Part shown: positions 1 through 7,117 of the stretch, piece by piece
Layout: each line of letters starts with the position of its first letter
Position numbering within the stretch: the first letter of the stretch is position 1
Source: Pseudomonadota bacterium
Lineage (GTDB): Bacteria; Pseudomonadota; Alphaproteobacteria; Rhizobiales; Rhizobiaceae
Direction of reading: 5' to 3'
NCBI GenBank assembly: GCA_023433855.1
Contig: JAEYTV010000637.1
Span: forward strand, 1 to 13,662
DNA: 13,662 nucleotides
Program-made: the position numbers and the translations under genes
Notes under the pieces: generated by a model
Seen by the model: only the letters and a program-made list of their open reading frames with translations
Database searches by the model: none
What the model was told of the DNA's origin: nothing

Positions 1-754
1 TCAAATTGTTGACGCAGCTTGCATAGACCGTGACGCCGGCGCCCGCGACAACCAGACCGAATATGCCTTCGCTGCTCGAAGCCTCCTGAACGATGCGCGG
101 AAAGAAATTGCGCGCGCGGCACAGCGAGAACAACCGGTTTCGAAACGCCGTCCAGTTCTTGCCGTTTCCCATCACGAAATTTTCTTCGGCCAGATCGGCG
201 AGCACTAGTTCGGATCGGGCGCACAATGGGTGGTTCACGGGCAGCAGGGCCATGTATCGATCTTCATCGAACTCGAAATTCTCCATGCTTTCGTGTTCGT
301 GATTGCCAACCATGAAGCCGATATCGATCTTCTGCTCGAGGAGCGCCGCGTGCTGAAGCGTTGTGGGCATGAACACGAGGTTCAGGCGGATATCCGGATG
401 CTGGTTCGCGAACATGTTCAGGAATTCGGGAAGCCGCCCGTTGATGGCAAAATCGGTGTAGGCGACGCGCAGCTCTCCGCGCATACCGGTGGCCACATGG
501 CGCGCTCGCGTGACAGCCTGCTCAATATGAACCTGGGCAAGCTGTATCTCCGTGAGAAACGCCTTGCCCGCCTCCGTCAGGGCCACTCTTCTGGTGGTTC
601 GGTCGAGTAACTTCACGCCGACATCGGCTTCAAGCTGCTGAAGAATGCGGGAAAGGACAGGCTGGGCGACGCGGAGGTTCTCCGCTGCCTTTCCGAAGTG
701 CAGTTCGCTTGCAAGAGCCGAAAAGGCTCGCAGGTGACGCAGTTCGATGCCCAT
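1..754 (-). CDS. LysR-type transcriptional regulator, 3' end cut by window edge
   Basis: DNA-binding regulator of the LysR family, expected to act as a tetramer with a small-molecule co-inducer. About 251 residues are visible. Residues 1-60 form the winged helix-turn-helix, starting MGIELRHLRAFSALASELHF and containing the typical AAENLRVAQPVLSRILQQLE recognition segment. The substrate-binding fold follows from about residue 90 (GELRVAYTDFAINGRLPEFL) and contains the usual hinge-region GFMVG and late GLVVAGAGVTVYAS segments. About 45-60 C-terminal residues lie outside the window, compared with the usual length near 300. The ATG at 754 is chosen because GGAG lies 6 nt upstream and the family N-terminus follows at once. 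It is divergent from the ABC transporter operon across about 150 bp holding a dyad, so it is the natural candidate to control that operon and itself. The effector is unknown. Confidence 0.93.
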   Translation of the reverse strand, partial: MGIELRHLRAFSALASELHFGKAAENLRVAQPVLSRILQQLEADVGVKLLDRTTRRVALTEAGKAFLTEIQLAQVHIEQAVTRARHVATGMRGELRVAYTDFAINGRLPEFLNMFANQHPDIRLNLVFMPTTLQHAALLEQKIDIGFMVGNHEHESMENFEFDEDRYMALLPVNHPLCARSELVLADLAEENFVMGNGKNWTAFRNRLFSLCRARNFFPRIVQEASSSEGIFGLVVAGAGVTVYASCVNNL

Positions 755-766
755 CCATGTCTCCGT

Positions 767-790
767 ATTTATGATCCCAAAGTCATAAAT
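767..790. promoter_or_regulatory. candidate LysR-regulator operator (24-bp dyad)
   Basis: A perfect inverted repeat with 8-bp arms, ATTTATGA and TCATAAAT, separated by 8 nt. It sits 13 nt upstream of the LysR gene start and about 115 nt before the binding-protein gene, in the divergent intergenic region. LysR-type proteins bind interrupted dyads of this kind, often near their own promoter. The spacing here is T-N12-A rather than the textbook T-N11-A, so the assignment is inferred from position and symmetry. Confidence 0.5.
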
Positions 791-905
791 AATGACAAAA
801 TTTATATTTCACAATCGCACTTTTGCGAGGCAATTTTTTCGCCTCAAGTCCGGTTGGTTCCTCCGGTCGGGCTCAAAATCATGCGAAAACGCAGGGGAAC
901 AAAAA

Positions 906-1979
906 ATGGTCAAATTTGAACAATCAGGGACTCGGAATCTCTCCCGTCGCAGGCTTTTGCAGGGGGCGACCGGCGGCGCCGCGGCGCTGGCTCTGACGGG
1001 TTTCCCAAGGCAGGCGGCTGCCGCAGGCTCTATCGTCGTCTCGAACTGGGGTGGCGACTGGAACGATCGGACGATTAGGTTCGTTGAAAAACCCCTGCTT
1101 GAGGACAAGGGGTTCTCGATCGTTCGCGACCTCGGCATGGAGCCGGAACGCAAGGCCAAGCTGATTGCGGAAAAACGTATCCGCCGCAGCTCGGTCGATG
1201 TCATCCACATCAACAGCTCCGATGCTTTCGAGCTGAAGCAGCAGGATGCGGTGATCGATCTCGATGTCTCGAAGATTCCGAATTACGCCGATGTCGTGCC
1301 GGAGCTGAAGACCGGCTATTTCATACCCTGGCTCTACAGCGGCGTCGTCATCATCTACAACAAGGACAAGGTCAAGGTACCGCCGAAATCCTACGCGGAA
1401 CTTTGGGATCCGAAGTGGGCCGGTCGGATCGGTCTCACCAATCAGCTCTACTTCAACTACATGATGATGGCCGGTCTGATCAAAACCGGAAAGATGACGG
1501 AAGTCGCCGCCGGACAGGATTCGCTCATCGAATTCAGCCAGAAAGCCAATCCGCGGATTTATGCCGCCCATCAGCAGCTCGCCGCCGGACTTGCCAATGG
1601 CGAAGTGGATATTGCAGTGAACTACAAGGCACGGGGCCTTCAGTGGGCAAACGACGGGCTTCCGCTTGCCATCCAGTATCCGGAGGAAGGCGCTATTGCC
1701 GTGACCTTCGGAGCCGCCATTGCGCAGAATTCGCCAAATCCGCAGGGCGCTTACGCCTATGCGGACGCGATGCTCGACCCGAAGGCCATGGCGGGTCTTG
1801 CCGAAGCAAGCTTCTATGCCCCCGCGAACTCGAAGGCGACGTTATCGCCCGAGCTGCGGCAGGTTATCGACTTCAGCGAAGCCGAAAAGGCCAACCTTCG
1901 CTTTCTCGACTTTGCCTATGTGGCGGACAACACGGCCCAGTGGCTCGAGTGGTGGAACAAGAACGTCACGCGAACCTGA
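906..1979 (+). CDS. PotD-like ABC transporter substrate-binding protein, Tat-exported
   Basis: Periplasmic solute-binding protein of the spermidine/putrescine (PotD, SBP_bac_8-like) group, 357 aa. It should capture the substrate and deliver it to the two permeases that follow. The N-terminus has a twin-arginine signal: SRRRLLQ at residues 13-19, then an Ala/Gly-rich hydrophobic stretch and a likely cleavage after AAA near residue 40. The mature protein opens with SIVVSNWGGDW, a typical start for this group, and contains AELWDPKWAGRIGL and a late YADAMLDPKAMAGLAE segment. The ATG at 906 is preferred over an in-frame ATG at 792: AGGGGA lies 7 nt before it, and the extra upstream residues would bury the Tat signal. 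Tat export suggests folding before export, which is common for rhizobial members. Polyamine, amino acid, opine or betaine ligands are all possible. Confidence 0.9.
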   Translation: MVKFEQSGTRNLSRRRLLQGATGGAAALALTGFPRQAAAAGSIVVSNWGGDWNDRTIRFVEKPLLEDKGFSIVRDLGMEPERKAKLIAEKRIRRSSVDVIHINSSDAFELKQQDAVIDLDVSKIPNYADVVPELKTGYFIPWLYSGVVIIYNKDKVKVPPKSYAELWDPKWAGRIGLTNQLYFNYMMMAGLIKTGKMTEVAAGQDSLIEFSQKANPRIYAAHQQLAAGLANGEVDIAVNYKARGLQWANDGLPLAIQYPEEGAIAVTFGAAIAQNSPNPQGAYAYADAMLDPKAMAGLAEASFYAPANSKATLSPELRQVIDFSEAEKANLRFLDFAYVADNTAQWLEWWNKNVTRT

Positions 1980-2016
1980 ACGCCTGGCATGTCGCCGGAA
2001 CGAGGCGTGTTCATCT

Positions 2017-2048
2017 CCTGACGGGAGCCTTATCGCTTTCTCGTCAGG
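2017..2048 (+). repeat. hairpin between binding-protein and permease genes
   Basis: Inverted repeat CCTGACG / CGTCAGG (7 bp) with an 18-nt interior that can add a GA/TC pairing step. It lies in the 127-bp gap between the binding-protein stop and the first permease start, with no following T-run. In binding-protein-dependent ABC operons such hairpins often protect the upstream mRNA or cause partial termination, so that binding protein is made in excess over permease. That role is inferred here from position. Confidence 0.5.
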
Positions 2049-2106
2049 CGGTGGGCGGACTGCCTCGACGGCCCCCATGCACCGTTTCGAAAACCGGAAA
2101 TCATGA

Positions 2107-3012
2107 ATGACGACACAAGCTTTGGCGGTGGAATCCCCCCCGGAAAAACCGCGTAAGGGAAGTCCGAACTCCGCAGTTCCGCCACTTCTCGGCCCCGCGA
2201 CAGTCTTTGTCTTGCTCGGTCTTCTTGCGCCCCTGGCGCTGATGTTCAGGAACAGCCTGAACCTGTATGACCCGCGCGAGCTGATGATCAGCGCCCTGAG
2301 CCTGGAGAACTACATCCGGTTTTTGCAGGATTCGTTTTATCAGGAAGTGCTGTTTCGGACCGTGTGGATTTCCGCCCTTTCGACCGGCATCTGCCTGATT
2401 GCCGGTTTTCCGCTGGCCTATTTCCTGGTGCGCTACGCCGGCGAGAAGGCGAAATCCAAGCTTCTGATCCTCGTTATCGTCCCGCTCCTGATCGGAAACG
2501 CTGTTCGGACCGCGGCATGGATGATCATTTTGAACGATCAGGGCATGCTGGCCGGCTTTCTCGGGATCTTCGGCTACAATGCCCCGCTCGGACTGATGTA
2601 TTCGACTGCCGGTGTCGTTATCGGGCTCGTGTCGGTGCTGCTGCCGTTCATGGTCATCACGCTGCACAGCGTTCTCGAATCGATCGACCGGAACCTGGAG
2701 GATGCCCCGGCAAGCCTCGGCGCCAGCCATCTGACCGCGCTTCGCCGGGTGACCCTGCCACTGGCTCTGCCGGGCATTCTGGCGGGCACGCTCCTGTGCT
2801 TCATCCTGTCGATGAATGCTTATGCGACGCCGGTCCTGATCGGCGGACCGAAGTTCCATATGATGGCGCCAACGGTGTACCAGCAGGTGTCGAAAGCCAT
2901 GAACTGGCCTTTCGGATCGGCGCTCGCCTTCATCCTGATGGCTGTGACGCTGATCCTGACGATCGCCGCAAGCACCGTCGTTCAGCGCCGCTACCGCCGG
3001 TGGGCAGAGTAG
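2107..3012 (+). CDS. ABC transporter permease, PotB-like (first inner-membrane subunit)
   Basis: Inner-membrane subunit, 301 aa, of a spermidine/putrescine-type importer. After a polar N-terminus of about 25 residues comes a first membrane helix (about 29-46), a periplasmic loop with the family's ALSLENYIRFLQDS segment, then five more hydrophobic segments. The cytoplasmic EAA loop that docks on the ATPase starts at E198 (EDAPASLGASHLTALRRVTLP). The start at 2107 has GGAAA 6 nt upstream. The nearby ATG at 2103 is in another frame. The gene sits between the binding protein and the second permease. Length, the NSL and YATPVLIGGP segments and gene order match PotB rather than sugar permeases. Confidence 0.92.
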   Translation: MTTQALAVESPPEKPRKGSPNSAVPPLLGPATVFVLLGLLAPLALMFRNSLNLYDPRELMISALSLENYIRFLQDSFYQEVLFRTVWISALSTGICLIAGFPLAYFLVRYAGEKAKSKLLILVIVPLLIGNAVRTAAWMIILNDQGMLAGFLGIFGYNAPLGLMYSTAGVVIGLVSVLLPFMVITLHSVLESIDRNLEDAPASLGASHLTALRRVTLPLALPGILAGTLLCFILSMNAYATPVLIGGPKFHMMAPTVYQQVSKAMNWPFGSALAFILMAVTLILTIAASTVVQRRYRRWAE

Positions 3013-3021
3013 GAGATGGCC

Positions 3022-3837
3022 ATGTTTGCAAGTACTGCCACACGGCTACAGTTCATCTACGGGATGCTCGGCGCACTGGTTCTCGCCTTCATCGTTCTGC
3101 CTCTGCTCGGCGTCGTCTGGATGAGCTTTTTCTCGGGAAAAATCCTCACCTTCCCGCCACAGGGCTATACGCTGGACTGGTACGTTCGCGCATTTGCGGC
3201 GAATGATTTCCGCGAAGGTTTCATCGTCAGTTTCCAGACCAGTTTTCTGGCGATGGTCATCAGCCTGGTTCTCGGGGTACCCGCGAGCCTGGCTCTCGTG
3301 CGGTACGATTTTCGGGGAAGGGACGTGATGATGAATGTCCTCATGTCTCCGATGATCGTGCCCGGGATCGTCGGCGGCAGCGCGTTGTTCATCTTCTTCC
3401 TCGAAATAGAGATGCGCACCGGTCTCCAGATCGCCGGAACGGCGCCAGGACTAATCGTCGCTCACGCGCTGATCGCATTGCCCTGGACCGTGCGTCTCGT
3501 CACCACCTCGCTGATCGGGATGAACCGTTCGGTCGAAGAGGCGGCTTATAGTCTCGGTGCGTCCTCGTTCACCGTTTTCAGGCGCATCACCCTCCCGATC
3601 ATCAAGCCCGGCATCATTGCGGGCGCGCTGTTCTCGTTCGTCGTGTCCTTTATCGACCTCGAAAAGTCCATCTTTCTGGTGGGGCCGGGCAAGACGACAC
3701 TCCAGATCGCCCTGATCAATTACCTGGAATGGAACCTGGATTCCACGATCGGAGCGGTTGCGACCGTACAGATCGTGCTCATCACCATCCTGCTGCTCAT
3801 TACAGACAAATACGCCAAGCTCAGCCGCGCGTTCTGA
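3022..3837 (+). CDS. ABC transporter permease, PotC-like (second inner-membrane subunit)
   Basis: Partner inner-membrane subunit, 271 aa with the start used here. It pairs with the preceding permease to form the transport channel. It shows a first membrane helix at about residues 10-35, a periplasmic segment with TLDWYVRAFAANDFREGF, four to five further helices, and the EAA loop at residues 172-190 (EEAAYSLGASSFTVFRRITLP). An in-frame ATG lies at 3016, but the ribosome-binding site AGGAG directly abuts it. The ATG at 3022 has the same AGGAG with a 6-nt gap and is preferred. Nine bases separate it from the previous stop, so the two permeases are almost certainly translationally coupled. Confidence 0.92.
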   Translation: MFASTATRLQFIYGMLGALVLAFIVLPLLGVVWMSFFSGKILTFPPQGYTLDWYVRAFAANDFREGFIVSFQTSFLAMVISLVLGVPASLALVRYDFRGRDVMMNVLMSPMIVPGIVGGSALFIFFLEIEMRTGLQIAGTAPGLIVAHALIALPWTVRLVTTSLIGMNRSVEEAAYSLGASSFTVFRRITLPIIKPGIIAGALFSFVVSFIDLEKSIFLVGPGKTTLQIALINYLEWNLDSTIGAVATVQIVLITILLLITDKYAKLSRAF

Positions 3838-3854
3838 CATACGGGATCGAATTC

Positions 3855-4919
3855 ATGCCGGAAGTTATCCTTCAAGACGTCGCCAAACACTACGGTACGA
3901 GTGTCGCCGTCGAAAACATGTCGCTGCAGATCAAGCCGGGGGAGCTCGTTGCCCTGCTTGGACCTTCTGGCTGCGGCAAGACCACCACGCTGCGTATGAT
4001 CGGCGGGTTCGTCGATATCACCTCGGGCCGTATTCTGGTCGGCGGCCGCAACGTCACGTCCCTGCCGCCCAACAGGCGCAACATGGGGTTCGTGTTCCAG
4101 AACTACGCCATGTTCCCGCATATGAGCGTCGCGGAAAACGTCGCCTTCGGACTGGAGATGCGCAAGCAGTCCCAAGCCGAAATAGGGGAGAAGGTCACAC
4201 GGGCACTCGAACGGGTCCGCCTCTCCAACCTTGCGGACCGGCTGCCCAAGCAGCTTTCCGGTGGCCAGCAGCAGCGCGTCGCACTGGCCCGCGCCCTGGT
4301 TATCGAGCCGGACGTTCTCCTGTTGGACGAGCCGCTCTCCAACCTCGATGCAACCCTGCGTCACGAAATGAAGATCGAAATCCGCCAGCTGCAGCAGGCG
4401 CTTGGCCTGACGACCGTTTTCGTCACGCACGATCAGGACGAGGCCATGAGCACCGCCGACCGCATGGTCCTGATGCGGCAGGGACGTGTGGAGCAGATCG
4501 GCAGCCCGGAAGATATCTTCGATCGACCCGCCTCCCGCTTCACCGCCGAATTCATGGGCATTCCCAATCTGCTCGCCGGACGAATGATTGGAGGCTCCCT
4601 CTTCGAAATGGCAAGCGGCGGGACCGTGAAGCTCGACGGGCAGAAGCAGTTGCGCGGCCGTTGCGCCCTGGCATTGCGGCCCGAGACGCTGGATCTGGCC
4701 GATGCAGGCGATGACAACCTGAACTGCCTTTCCGGCACGGTCGAGGTCGTCACCTATCGCGGCGGCATGATCGAATACCGCGTGCGGACAGCGAGCGGCG
4801 AAGTCCTGACGACCCGCGCCAAAGCGCCAGGTCTCGGCGGGGCGAGCATTTTCCCGGTCGGCTCGGCGGTCTCGGTACAGTGGCAGCCGGCAGCCGGCGT
4901 CCTGGTGCCGGAAACCTGA
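3855..4919 (+). CDS. ABC transporter ATP-binding protein, PotA-like
   Basis: Cytoplasmic ATPase, 354 aa, that powers the importer encoded just upstream. All catalytic elements are present: Walker [10 protein letters not shown] at 36-44, Q-loop glutamine Q82 ([11 protein letters not shown]), signature LSGGQ at 134-138, Walker B VLLLDEP at 154-160, D-loop SNLD to 165, and switch histidine H192. After about residue 235 comes a TOBE-type C-terminal domain, with [12 protein letters not shown] and [12 protein letters not shown]. This is typical of the PotA/MalK/FbpC subgroup. The start at 3855 is the first in-frame ATG after the permease stop (17 nt gap), with GGGA upstream at suitable distance. 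An in-frame reading extends back into the permease gene but would add unrelated residues. Confidence 0.95.
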   Translation: MPEVILQDVAKHYGTSVAVENMSLQIKPGELVALLGPSGCGKTTTLRMIGGFVDITSGRILVGGRNVTSLPPNRRNMGFVFQNYAMFPHMSVAENVAFGLEMRKQSQAEIGEKVTRALERVRLSNLADRLPKQLSGGQQQRVALARALVIEPDVLLLDEPLSNLDATLRHEMKIEIRQLQQALGLTTVFVTHDQDEAMSTADRMVLMRQGRVEQIGSPEDIFDRPASRFTAEFMGIPNLLAGRMIGGSLFEMASGGTVKLDGQKQLRGRCALALRPETLDLADAGDDNLNCLSGTVEVVTYRGGMIEYRVRTASGEVLTTRAKAPGLGGASIFPVGSAVSVQWQPAAGVLVPET

Positions 4920-4950
4920 AATCTCACCTAAACAGCGTTGGAAATTTACA

Positions 4951-5952
4951 ATGGACACCCTTGCTGCGACGACTGATGCGGAAGCCCTGCACCGCAAGCT
5001 CACCGTTATCGATGGATTGATCGTTTCGGATTTCGGCCGCGATATCTTCGAGGACATGCGCCGGGGCGGCATCACCGCCGCGAACTGCACTTGCTGCATC
5101 TGGGAAAATTTCACCGACACGATGCGCAACGTGATGCGTTGGAAGGCATGGTTCCGCGAGAACGCCGATCTCATCACCCAGGTCTACACGACGCAGGATA
5201 TCCGGCGCGCCAAGGCAGAGGGCAAGACGGGGATCATCCTCGGCTGGCAGAACGTTACCGGCATGGAGGATCAGATCGGCTATCTCTCCCTTTTCAAGGA
5301 ACTGGGCGTCGGCATCATCCAGATGGCCTACAACACGCAGAACCTCGTTGCGACGGGTTGCTACGAGGAAAGGGACGGCGGCCTCTCGGATTTCGGTCAC
5401 GAAGTCGTCGCCGAAATGAACCGGCTGGGCATTCTCTGCGATCTTTCGCATGTCGGGGCGAAAAGCAGCCACGACATCATCGTCGCGTCCAAGCAACCGG
5501 TTGCCTACTCGCATTGCCTGCCGGCGGGCCTCAAGGCCCATCCTCGCAACAAGACCGACGAGCAGCTTCGCTTCATCGTCGATCACGGCGGGTTCGTGGG
5601 AGTGACGATGTTTACCCCCTTCCTCAAGCGCGGCGTGGATGCGACGGTCGAGGATTATGTCGAGGCGATGGAATATGTGATCAACATCTGCGGCGAGGAA
5701 AATGTCGGCTACGGCACAGACTTCACCCAGGGCCACAAGCCGGAATTCTTCGACTGGATCACGCATGACAAGGGATATGCGCGCCGGCTGACGGATTTCG
5801 GAACCATCGTCAATCCTCTGGGACTTCGCACGATCGGCGAGACATCGTCTCTGACAGCTTGCATGTTGCGGCGCGGCTGGACATCATCCCGTATCGAGCG
5901 GGTGATGGGCGAGAACTGGCTTGGATTGCTCAAGACGGTGTGGGGCGCCTGA
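4951..5952 (+). CDS. M19-family (membrane dipeptidase-like) amidohydrolase with altered metal site
   Basis: Member of the peptidase M19 / renal dipeptidase family, 333 aa, with no signal peptide and so probably cytoplasmic. Canonical members are binuclear zinc dipeptidases. Conserved here are DLSHV with H167, YSHC with H188 and GTDF with D257; their spacing (21 and 69 residues) equals that of His198, His219 and Asp288 of human DPEP1. HPRNKTDEQLR is also family-like. Missing is the first HxD pair: VIDGHND is replaced by VIDGLIVSD (L23, V25). The bridging-Glu region reads GWQN, apparently with Gln in place of Glu. I recall many bacterial homologs with this DGLIV start, so it marks a subgroup rather than a broken gene. 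The reading frame is intact. Start ATG has GGAAA 7 nt upstream. It lies 31 bp after the ATPase gene, so the transporter probably feeds it. True substrate unknown. Confidence 0.88.
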   Translation: MDTLAATTDAEALHRKLTVIDGLIVSDFGRDIFEDMRRGGITAANCTCCIWENFTDTMRNVMRWKAWFRENADLITQVYTTQDIRRAKAEGKTGIILGWQNVTGMEDQIGYLSLFKELGVGIIQMAYNTQNLVATGCYEERDGGLSDFGHEVVAEMNRLGILCDLSHVGAKSSHDIIVASKQPVAYSHCLPAGLKAHPRNKTDEQLRFIVDHGGFVGVTMFTPFLKRGVDATVEDYVEAMEYVINICGEENVGYGTDFTQGHKPEFFDWITHDKGYARRLTDFGTIVNPLGLRTIGETSSLTACMLRRGWTSSRIERVMGENWLGLLKTVWGA

Positions 5953-5966
5953 TCGCCCTTTCATAC

Positions 5967-6009
5967 CGGGAAGGACGCGTTGAGACTGAAAACCAGCTCG
6001 CCCTTCCCG
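5967..6009. repeat. inverted repeat before the GlxA-type regulator gene
   Basis: 8-bp arms CGGGAAGG and CCTTCCCG separated by 27 nt, in the 67-bp gap between the M19 gene and the following regulator. It could be a hairpin, a weak terminator without T-run, or two half-sites for a dimeric regulator. Nothing in the sequence decides between these. Confidence 0.35.
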
Positions 6010-6019
6010 ATAAACCAGT

Positions 6020-7048
6020 ATGAGAGATGTACGAATGCTGTCGGGTGGACATAGCCAGGACGAGAACAGGAATACGAGCGGGCGCCTCAATGTCGGTTTC
6101 GTACTTGCGAAGTCCTTCACGCTCTCAGCCTTCGCAATGTTCGTTGATACCCTTCGGCTCGCCAGCGACCAGGGAGACCGGTCTGGCAGGGTGCTCGCGG
6201 ACTGGCAGGTCCTTGGAAGCACGCGACACCTGATCGCTTCCAGTTGCGGCGTACAGGTTGCGCCAACATGCGATTTCGTGGAACCAGACCGGTTTGATTA
6301 TATCGTCGTGGTGGGTGGCCTGCTGTCAGTTTCCTCTCGCGTCGACTACGAAACTATCGCTTTCCTGAGAAAAGCGGCAGCAAAGGACGTCCGATTGATC
6401 GGTCTTTGCACGGGATCGTTCATTCTTGCCGAAGCAGGTTTGATGAAAGGCCATCAGACCTGTGTAAGCTGGCTGCACTACCAGGCTTTCAGGGAGCGCT
6501 TTCCGGACCTCGAGGCGCGGTCGGACCGTCTTTTCCACCTCGACCGACGCCGCGGCAGCTGTGCCGGCGGGAGCAGTTCCGCGGATCTCGCCAATCTTCT
6601 CGTGCAGCGCCATATTGGGCGCGACGCAGCGAGAAATGCGCTGGAAGTTCTGCAGATCGACAGGGCCCGGTCTGCGCACGACAGTCAGGCCCGGCGACCG
6701 TTGATGCTCGATGTCGATGATCCCCGCATCAGTTCCGTGCTCATCACGATGGAACAGCATCTGGAGGGAGACCTTTCCCTAGATGACCTGGCTGGTTCGG
6801 TCGGGCTCTCACGCCGCCAGCTGGAGCGTCTCTTCGAAGAAAAAGCGGGACTTTCACCGGGAGCGGCGTATCGCGCCATCCGGCTCAATCGGGCGAAGGA
6901 ACTGCTTGAGAATACGCGGCGCGAAGTCGTCGATGTTGCCTTTGACGTGGGTTACATTAGCGCTTCCCATTTTACGAAAGCGTTCAAGCAGGCCTTCGGC
7001 ATGCTCCCTTCCAGTTTCCGCGCAAAACATTCCGCCGCCTCGGCTTGA
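6020..7048 (+). CDS. GlxA-family transcriptional regulator (DJ-1/PfpI-like domain plus AraC HTH)
   Basis: Transcription factor of 342 aa with two domains. Residues 22-190 are a DJ-1/PfpI-like amidotransferase fold used as a sensor, starting LNVGFVLAKSFTLSAFAMFV and holding the nucleophile-elbow motif LIGLCTGSF with C130 and the GSCAGGSSSADL segment. Residues about 235-338 are an AraC-type double HTH (DDLAGSVGLSRRQLERLFEE, then the second helix in VAFDVGYISASHFTKAFKQ). Regulators of this class include GbdR, which controls glycine betaine/dimethylglycine catabolism in Pseudomonas, and others for arginine and carnitine. The catalytic triad is generally not needed. Start is uncertain: ATG 6020 has no clear ribosome-binding site, while ATG 6035 (337 aa) has GAGAG upstream. 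Same strand as the operon, 67 bp after the M19 gene, so probably a local activator. Confidence 0.9.
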   Translation: MRDVRMLSGGHSQDENRNTSGRLNVGFVLAKSFTLSAFAMFVDTLRLASDQGDRSGRVLADWQVLGSTRHLIASSCGVQVAPTCDFVEPDRFDYIVVVGGLLSVSSRVDYETIAFLRKAAAKDVRLIGLCTGSFILAEAGLMKGHQTCVSWLHYQAFRERFPDLEARSDRLFHLDRRRGSCAGGSSSADLANLLVQRHIGRDAARNALEVLQIDRARSAHDSQARRPLMLDVDDPRISSVLITMEQHLEGDLSLDDLAGSVGLSRRQLERLFEEKAGLSPGAAYRAIRLNRAKELLENTRREVVDVAFDVGYISASHFTKAFKQAFGMLPSSFRAKHSAASA

Positions 7049-7056
7049 GGCGGCGG
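7032..7056. terminator. perfect hairpin between convergent genes
   Basis: A 10-bp perfect stem CCGCCGCCTC / GAGGCGGCGG with a 5-nt loop that includes part of the regulator's stop codon (7046-7048). No T-run follows on the plus strand. Read on the minus strand, AATGTTTT follows, so it is a better intrinsic terminator for the catalase transcript. It may serve both convergent genes. Confidence 0.5.
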
Positions 7057-7117
7057 ACCAAATGCTCCAGCGGGAGGGTGGCCTGATATCCCAATCGGAC
7101 GATACCAGGCGGGCTTG

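Noticed and set aside
823..850. Imperfect inverted repeat GAGGC / GCCTC with a T-rich loop upstream of the binding-protein gene
   Set aside because: Only 5 bp of stem, a T-run inside the loop instead of after it, and a position in the 5' untranslated region; too weak to call a terminator or operator.
792..905. Longer N-terminus for the binding protein from the ATG at 792
   Set aside because: It would put about 38 unrelated residues before a clear Tat signal and has no ribosome-binding site; 906 has both.
2101..2859. Long minus-strand open frame opposite the first permease gene
   Set aside because: Arg/Gln/His-rich shadow of a high-GC coding frame with no family resemblance, opposite a clear permease.
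3720..5177. 485-codon minus-strand open frame across the ATPase and M19 genes
   Set aside because: It spans three genes on the other strand whose motifs are intact; the translation resembles no protein family.
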